In this document: piece by piece, positions 20,136-23,375 of the stretch | Layout: the number at the start of each line of letters is the position of its first letter | Numbering within the stretch: the stretch's first letter is position 1 | Position numbers and translations under genes: made by a program | The notes under the pieces: generated by a model | Database searches by the model: none | Told to the model about the DNA's origin: nothing | What the model saw: the letters and a program-made list of their open reading frames with translations, nothing else | Source: a virus | IMG/VR virus record: IMGVR_UViG_3300027784_000050 | Coordinates: 1 to 23,375 of that record | DNA length: 23,375 bases | Direction: 5' to 3' (one strand)

Positions 20136-21425
20136 TTATTCTTCCCTTACTTTTTTGTATTGTGGACAGATATCGTATCCAGTGCATTCGGAAAAAAGAT
20201 GAGAGTAATCAATTCCTATTATATCCATCATGATTAATCCCTGTCTGAATTCTGTCATTGAATCCATCCCATTGTATATAAGAAGATCATATATATCTAT
20301 TTCATCAATATTGTTGAGATCATTTCCTGATTCTGCTGTTTTTAGAAACTTGTCGATGTGCGTGTTATATGGTTCAATTCCCAAAGAAACATAGTTCTGA
20401 AAATCAAGACTCGTGATGCCTTTTCTGTTATCTATGAAATGCATTCCAATCATCGTATCAAAAAATAAACCATTAAGAGCGGCGTTCAGTTTTACATTAC
20501 TCCAGTCTTTTTCGTATTTAATATTCGCACAGATTTTATAAATGTCTTTCGATGATAAATAACGCTTAAATAACGATAAGAATTTCTGATCATCGAACAT
20601 AGGAAAAGCAACAGCTTCATAAGGGCCTGTGCTGATTGAACACGAAGTAATTCTTTGTTCTTTTCTTTGGGGCTTTAATCCCGTTCCTTCGTAATCGAAT
20701 GCAGTCAATATATTCTTCTGTTTCAACAAGTCTCTGAGATAGCTCACAGCGTCTTTTGCGTGTTTTATAATGCGAATGTACTTCGTTTCATCTTCGAACG
20801 CAGGGAGCGAGACATCTCGCATCTGTAGAGAGCATTTTAAATCATCTCTGAATATCTTTTTTGCGACTTCGGGGGTTTTGTCATTTCTGACATACGAAGG
20901 ATTAAATACAGGACATACCCACGCATTGAATTCACGATCAGGAATAATGAATCCTCGCCATTTATTAACTGATTCAATATCTTTTTTAAACTTATGATTA
21001 ATGAGGGCTTTTAATGCTGTGTCTCCAACAGGGATGATTATATGGGGCTTATATTTTTGTATTGTTTTTTTAAGATTAGGATAACACGCATTTGTAATTG
21101 TGTTTGGAATCTTTTTTGGATTAGAAGGACGACACAACAAAGCGCCTGTTCTTGTCGCTTCTTCAATATCGTGCCCCAAGTTCTTGAGTACTTTTCTGTA
21201 ATACTGCCCATTTCTTGACGAGAAGAAATCTTCGTTCTTATCATCTTGTGCTTCAGGAAATCCTGCTACGTGCAGAATACGCACATTGTGATTGCCCTTT
21301 GGTTCTATTTTAGGGTTTTTGCTGTTCTGGTCGAACCCACATTTTTTGCACTGAGCTAATGTGGATCCGTTTCTCTTAATTTTTTTTGATTGTACTTGAG
21401 AAGCTTTAAAAAATCCTTTTCCCAC
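20136..21425 (-). CDS. UDG-like Fe-S domain fused to DEDD 3'-5' exonuclease
   Basis: A 429-residue protein with a GTG start at 21425 and AGGAG upstream. Residues about 20-195 resemble family 4/5 uracil-DNA glycosylases: CKKC (C26, C29), ALLCRP (C98) and NACYPNL (C114) match the four Fe-S ligands, and IIPVGDTALKAL matches the core strand. Typical catalytic residues are altered: GFPEAQ in place of GEAPG, and FNPSY (N175) in place of HPS. Residues about 238-390 are a proofreading exonuclease: FDYEGTG (D244, E246), NIKYEKDW (D307) and YNGMD (Y384, D388). It would proofread for the adjacent polymerase. Some phage polymerases, such as that of SPO1, carry a UDG-like domain in one chain; here the chain is split before the polymerase domain. 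Confidence 0.82.
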   Translation of the reverse strand: MGKGFFKASQVQSKKIKRNGSTLAQCKKCGFDQNSKNPKIEPKGNHNVRILHVAGFPEAQDDKNEDFFSSRNGQYYRKVLKNLGHDIEEATRTGALLCRPSNPKKIPNTITNACYPNLKKTIQKYKPHIIIPVGDTALKALINHKFKKDIESVNKWRGFIIPDREFNAWVCPVFNPSYVRNDKTPEVAKKIFRDDLKCSLQMRDVSLPAFEDETKYIRIIKHAKDAVSYLRDLLKQKNILTAFDYEGTGLKPQRKEQRITSCSISTGPYEAVAFPMFDDQKFLSLFKRYLSSKDIYKICANIKYEKDWSNVKLNAALNGLFFDTMIGMHFIDNRKGITSLDFQNYVSLGIEPYNTHIDKFLKTAESGNDLNNIDEIDIYDLLIYNGMDSMTEFRQGLIMMDIIGIDYSHLFSECTGYDICPQYKKVREE

Positions 21426-21438
21426 ATCAAGCTCCTTT

Positions 21439-21813
21439 TTATGTTCTTTGATTTGGGATAATGCGTCCCATACCTTTTGTTTTTTTAAGAAATCCTCTGT
21501 ACTCGATCACTGATGGGCATTTTTGTGATTCTTTTTCTCCACAAAGAGATATGCAGAAATAATTATCTACCCAAGGAACTTTTTCTGAAGTAACATATAT
21601 TCTTCTTTCTCTTCCTGGACAATTATCAGGGGGGAATGGAGTGCAGCCTCCCATTGGGTATCCGTAGGGGTTGTGTGGATTTATTCCTATATCTGAGCCG
21701 TCTTTTCTTCGTCTTCTTTTCTTTGTTTCGGATGCTGCTTCTATATCAGGAGGGGTTCGTTTTCGTTTTCTCTTAGGAGTTTCTTCTTCATTCTTTCTTC
21801 GTCTGCGTTTCAT
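21439..21813 (-). CDS. Basic N-terminus, Cys-containing small protein
   Basis: A 124-residue protein with AGGAG upstream. Residues 1-40 are Arg/Lys-rich (MKRRRRKNEEETPKRKRKRT) and probably bind nucleic acid or are disordered. The remainder has Gly/Pro-rich turns (NPHNPYGYPMGG) and several Cys (GGCTPF, DNCPGR, YFCISLCGE, KCP) that could bind metal. It lies just upstream of the exonuclease gene. The family is not recognised. Confidence 0.6.
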   Translation of the reverse strand: MKRRRRKNEEETPKRKRKRTPPDIEAASETKKRRRRKDGSDIGINPHNPYGYPMGGCTPFPPDNCPGRERRIYVTSEKVPWVDNYFCISLCGEKESQKCPSVIEYRGFLKKTKGMGRIIPNQRT

Positions 21814-21827
21814 AATAGGCTCCTGTA

Positions 21828-21899
21828 TTAAGCACTCTTTATTCTGTCAAAAATTTCGTACATGAATTCTATTGCGTACTTAGGAAGAACGTAAGACAA
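21828..21899 (-). CDS. Possible 23-residue peptide with TTG start
   Basis: A minute frame from TTG at 21899 to TAA at 21828, with AGGA about six bases before the TTG. The peptide reads (M)SYVLPKYAIEFMYEIFDRI plus KSA, amphipathic and protein-like. An internal ATG would give only 11 residues. The start codon is weak and the frame may not be translated. It occupies the gap of about 90 bases between two genes. Confidence 0.3.
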   Translation of the reverse strand: MSYVLPKYAIEFMYEIFDRIKSA

Positions 21900-21907
21900 T
21901 TCTATTC

Positions 21908-22141
21908 CTACTTACCCCTGTAAGGCCCCTGTATATCAATGTGCGCTCTTCTAAATCCACCCATTTTTCCATTATTTTCAAAAAGTTCAAGCATCATGGC
22001 ACCAACAGATTCTTGAACCCTGGAAGATTGCGTGTCTTCTAAAAAAGCCCATAACGTTTGTAATGCTACTTCTAAATTAAGAATACGTTGTTCCATTTCG
22101 TAAATATCATGTGGATTGTAAATACCACGTGGATTAGTCAT
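21908..22141 (-). CDS. Small hypothetical protein (77 aa)
   Basis: A 77-residue protein with AAGGAG upstream. The N-terminal half is helical (DIYEMEQRILNLEVALQTLW) with heptad-like Leu spacing. The C-terminus is Gly/Arg-rich (GKMGGFRRAHIDIQGPYRGK). No motif is recognised. It follows the 149-residue helical protein by 12 bases. Confidence 0.6.
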   Translation of the reverse strand: MTNPRGIYNPHDIYEMEQRILNLEVALQTLWAFLEDTQSSRVQESVGAMMLELFENNGKMGGFRRAHIDIQGPYRGK

Positions 22142-22153
22142 TATTCATTCTCC

Positions 22154-22603
22154 TTATGCTGGAAGTTCATAGAATTCACTAATTAATTCATCAGCGAGAT
22201 CATATGCATCCCACCTATTCAGTTTTTTATCATAGTGCCTGTGGAGTTGACTGTACGCAGTCAGTAAATTATTTATGCGCCTGTGCTTTCTTTTATTCAC
22301 ATTATCGTACATATCAGACAGCATTCCGAGCAGCATTGAAGTCAGAACAACAATAGGTGCTTTTGCTTGTGTGATCTTTTTTTCTAATTCAAGTAATCTG
22401 TTATTTATTTTCTTCACTTCTTTCTGATCAAGCTTCCCTTTCCATAATTGAAAGCAAGGATCAGTTCTTTCCTTAATCATCTTCGTGTACTTCATTACGG
22501 ACTTATTCTTCTCTTTATTTCTGTACTCTTCCTCTATCATTTCTGCTATACCGTGTGCCATTCCAATAACAGCGTAACAGTGCCTTTCGTTTTTGCTCGC
22601 CAT
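22154..22603 (-). CDS. Helical hypothetical protein (149 aa)
   Basis: A 149-residue, almost wholly alpha-helical protein with AAAGGA before the ATG. Features are an N-terminal GMAHGIAEMIEEEYRNKEKN, a hydrophobic segment (APIVVLTSMLLGMLSDMYD) that may be buried or membrane-associated, a basic NKRKHRRINN stretch, and an acidic C-terminus. It is the first gene after an intergenic region that carries promoter-like sites on both strands. The family is not recognised. Confidence 0.6.
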   Translation of the reverse strand: MASKNERHCYAVIGMAHGIAEMIEEEYRNKEKNKSVMKYTKMIKERTDPCFQLWKGKLDQKEVKKINNRLLELEKKITQAKAPIVVLTSMLLGMLSDMYDNVNKRKHRRINNLLTAYSQLHRHYDKKLNRWDAYDLADELISEFYELPA

Positions 22604-22631
22604 TGTTTTTCCTTTGATAAGAAGTGGGTCA

Positions 22632-22660
22632 TTGACAGGTTTATATGATGTTATTATACT
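22632..22660 (+). promoter_or_regulatory. Sigma70-type promoter reading rightward (antisense to genes)
   Basis: TTGACA (22632-22637), a spacer of exactly 17 bases, and TATACT (22655-22660) lie on the plus strand, although every gene within 18 kb runs the other way. Transcription would start near 22667. On the minus strand a perfect TATAAT (22658-22653) overlaps it but has no good -35 (TAAAAC at 17 bases), so a leftward promoter for the 22603 gene is weaker. Confidence 0.6.
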
Positions 22661-22666
22661 GATTTT

Positions 22667-22760
22667 GAAATCACTGTTTTATTGGGGCCAGGCGTGATTT
22701 CGAACAGTTTTATTTTTTCTCCTTATGATGCCGGGTGGACGAAAGTCTGCTCGGCATCAG
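22667..22760 (+). ncRNA. Candidate structured RNA downstream of the rightward promoter
   Basis: Two stems follow the plus-strand promoter. The first pairs GAAATCAC (starting near 22667) with GTGATTTC (ending near 22702), followed by CAGTTTTATTTTTT, which could end transcription near 22719. The second is TGATGCCGGGTGGAC (22726-22740) with GTCTGCTCGGCATCA (22745-22759) around a GAAA tetraloop; its three G-U pairs would be A-C mismatches on the minus strand, which favours plus-strand RNA. The second stem's end covers the stop codon (22757-22759) of the converging gene. No coding frame with a ribosome site is present. The ends and the existence of the RNA are inferred. Confidence 0.4.
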
Positions 22761-23035
22761 TATTTTGTGGCATACGTCTTTTTCTTTCTCTCTCTTCTCT
22801 TTATTCTTATTCCAAGATTATCTAACCAATACCTCATGATGGTTTGCGCTTTATCTTTTGCGATGCGTTCTGTTTTAAAGTTCCCGAGGTCTTCTTTGAT
22901 TCCTGGAAGGGTACATTTTAATTTGTAGGGGGGAATGTCAGAATCTTTTGGACGCAAGCCATTATAGTAAATTAAAAACGTTTGCCATTTTCCTTGATAG
23001 CCTTTAATTGTTCCATTAATTGAATCCCATCTCAT
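22757..23035 (-). CDS. Small hypothetical protein (92 aa)
   Basis: A 92-residue protein from the ATG at 23035 (MRWDSINGTIKGYQGK), preferred over 23080 because GAGGAATAAA precedes it and the upstream gene ends one base before (TAA-A-ATG). The protein is beta-rich at first (WQTFLIYYNGLRPKDSDIPP), then helical (ERIAKDKAQTIMRYWLDNLG), with a basic C-terminus. No motif is recognised. Its stop codon lies within a GC-rich hairpin. Confidence 0.65.
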   Translation of the reverse strand: MRWDSINGTIKGYQGKWQTFLIYYNGLRPKDSDIPPYKLKCTLPGIKEDLGNFKTERIAKDKAQTIMRYWLDNLGIRIKRRERKKKTYATKY

Positions 23036-23036
23036 T

Positions 23037-23282
23037 TTATTCCTCACTTTTATAATCGAATTCAATAAATACTTTTCCATGTCCTGGATTTATTAAATAT
23101 TCATGTGCTTCTTCTCCGAAAAAAGAGGCACAATAATATTCTTTTCCAAAATCATCCTCATCAGTGAGAGTGAAGTTATTTATCTCTTTTGTTTTTATTA
23201 CTTCAATGAGTTCTCGGAGTGCTTTTATCAATACCTCTTTTTGTTTCTTGCTCGGATTCTCTGATTCAAGAATTATTCTCAT
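23037..23282 (-). CDS. Small acidic hypothetical protein (81 aa)
   Basis: An 81-residue protein with GGGAG upstream of its ATG, which overlaps the previous stop (ATGA). It is helical at the N-terminus (SKKQKEVLIKALRELIEVIK), then acidic with beta strands (GKVFIEFDYKSEE). No motif or family is recognised. Confidence 0.65.
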   Translation of the reverse strand: MRIILESENPSKKQKEVLIKALRELIEVIKTKEINNFTLTDEDDFGKEYYCASFFGEEAHEYLINPGHGKVFIEFDYKSEE

Positions 23283-23375
23283 GTCTTTTCTCCCAAGTAT
23301 TGTTTTCTGAATTCTTCTGGATTTCTCATATAAGCCTTCTTCATCTTTCTGTACAAGAAGCGATTATCTCCTTTC
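23279..23375 (-). CDS. 3' end of a gene running in from the right edge (partial)
   Basis: The minus strand is open from the right edge to TGA at 23279, reading GDNRFLYRKMKKAYMRNPEE then FRKQYLGEKT. Its TGA overlaps the ATG of the next gene. The fragment is basic and helical. An AAAGGAG occurs at the very edge of the window, so a TTG or ATG start just inside the window cannot be ruled out. The function is unknown. Confidence 0.5.
   Translation of the reverse strand, partial: KGDNRFLYRKMKKAYMRNPEEFRKQYLGEKT

Noticed and set aside
22680-22710. tRNA 3' end (TTCGAAATC followed by GGCCCCA on the minus strand)
   Set aside because: The T-stem does not pair around the TTCGAAA loop and no 5' acceptor strand complements the 3' part.
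22604-22712. Short minus-strand peptide after AAGGAG (CTG start, FEITPGPNKTVISKSV)
   Set aside because: There is no ATG, GTG or TTG at proper spacing, and the frame is only 17 codons. The sequence is better explained by the inverted repeats.
22722-22760. Hammerhead ribozyme suggested by CTTATGA and GGACGAAAGTC
   Set aside because: The first core reads CTTATGA instead of CTGANGA, and no stem II can form between it and GAAA. The GAAA is instead the loop of a long simple hairpin.
1-23375. CRISPR array, insertion sequence or integrase
   Set aside because: There are no regularly spaced direct repeats, no terminal inverted repeats flanking a transposase, and no recombinase motifs. The only repeats are the coding repeats in the tail gene, the 17-bp leader pair and hairpins.

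Overview
The window is a gene-dense, AT-rich piece of a tailed dsDNA bacteriophage (or prophage-like) genome. Almost every gene has a clear Shine-Dalgarno sequence (AAAGGAG or a variant), and neighbours abut or overlap by 4-30 bases, as in phage operons. The proteins are Lys/Glu-rich. The host cannot be named from sequence alone; the strong ribosome sites would suit a low-GC bacterial host, but that is inference. I see no tRNA, rRNA, CRISPR array, integrase or insertion sequence, and no gene-free stretch longer than about 160 bases.

Layout. Bases 1-3822 (+ strand) are the end of a structural module: the C-terminus of a Gly/Ser-rich protein, a baseplate-hub-like tail protein with three 44-residue N-terminal repeats, a small possible OB-fold protein, and two related beta-rich proteins, the second with a PEGA-like C-terminal domain. 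This module converges with no gap on one long minus-strand block (3823-23375) that holds the replication, recombination and nucleotide-metabolism genes.

In the direction of transcription (high to low coordinates) the minus-strand block contains: small unknown proteins; a UDG-like Fe-S domain fused to a DEDD 3'-5' exonuclease; a separate family A polymerase domain; a 43-residue membrane peptide; small unknowns; a clamp-loader ATPase; an intergenic region with a promoter-like site and a terminator; a UvsY-like recombination mediator; a single-span membrane protein; a gp32-like ssDNA-binding protein; a GC-rich folded element; a RecA/UvsX recombinase; small proteins; a 5'-3' flap exonuclease; a histone-H1-like basic protein; dNMP kinase; dCTP deaminase; thymidylate synthase; an endonuclease VII-like resolvase; a DUF551-like protein; a metallopeptidase; and a Rad50/Mre11-type complex in which Rad50 is split into separate N- and C-terminal genes flanking Mre11 and an 88-residue coiled-coil gene.

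Together these genes could supply most of a replisome (polymerase, proofreading, clamp loading, SSB, primer removal), recombination-dependent replication and end processing (RecA, UvsY-like, Rad50/Mre11, endonuclease VII), and dTTP synthesis from dCTP. Helicase, primase and sliding clamp are not in the window. The items most worth a second look are the split Rad50 locus, the UDG-like domain that keeps its Fe-S cysteines but has lost typical catalytic residues, the GC-rich multi-stem element between SSB and recA, and a plus-strand promoter driving a possible structured RNA at 22632-22760. Four small genes (54, 56, 43 and a tentative 23 residues) and two partial end genes were found by eye from ribosome sites and reading frames.
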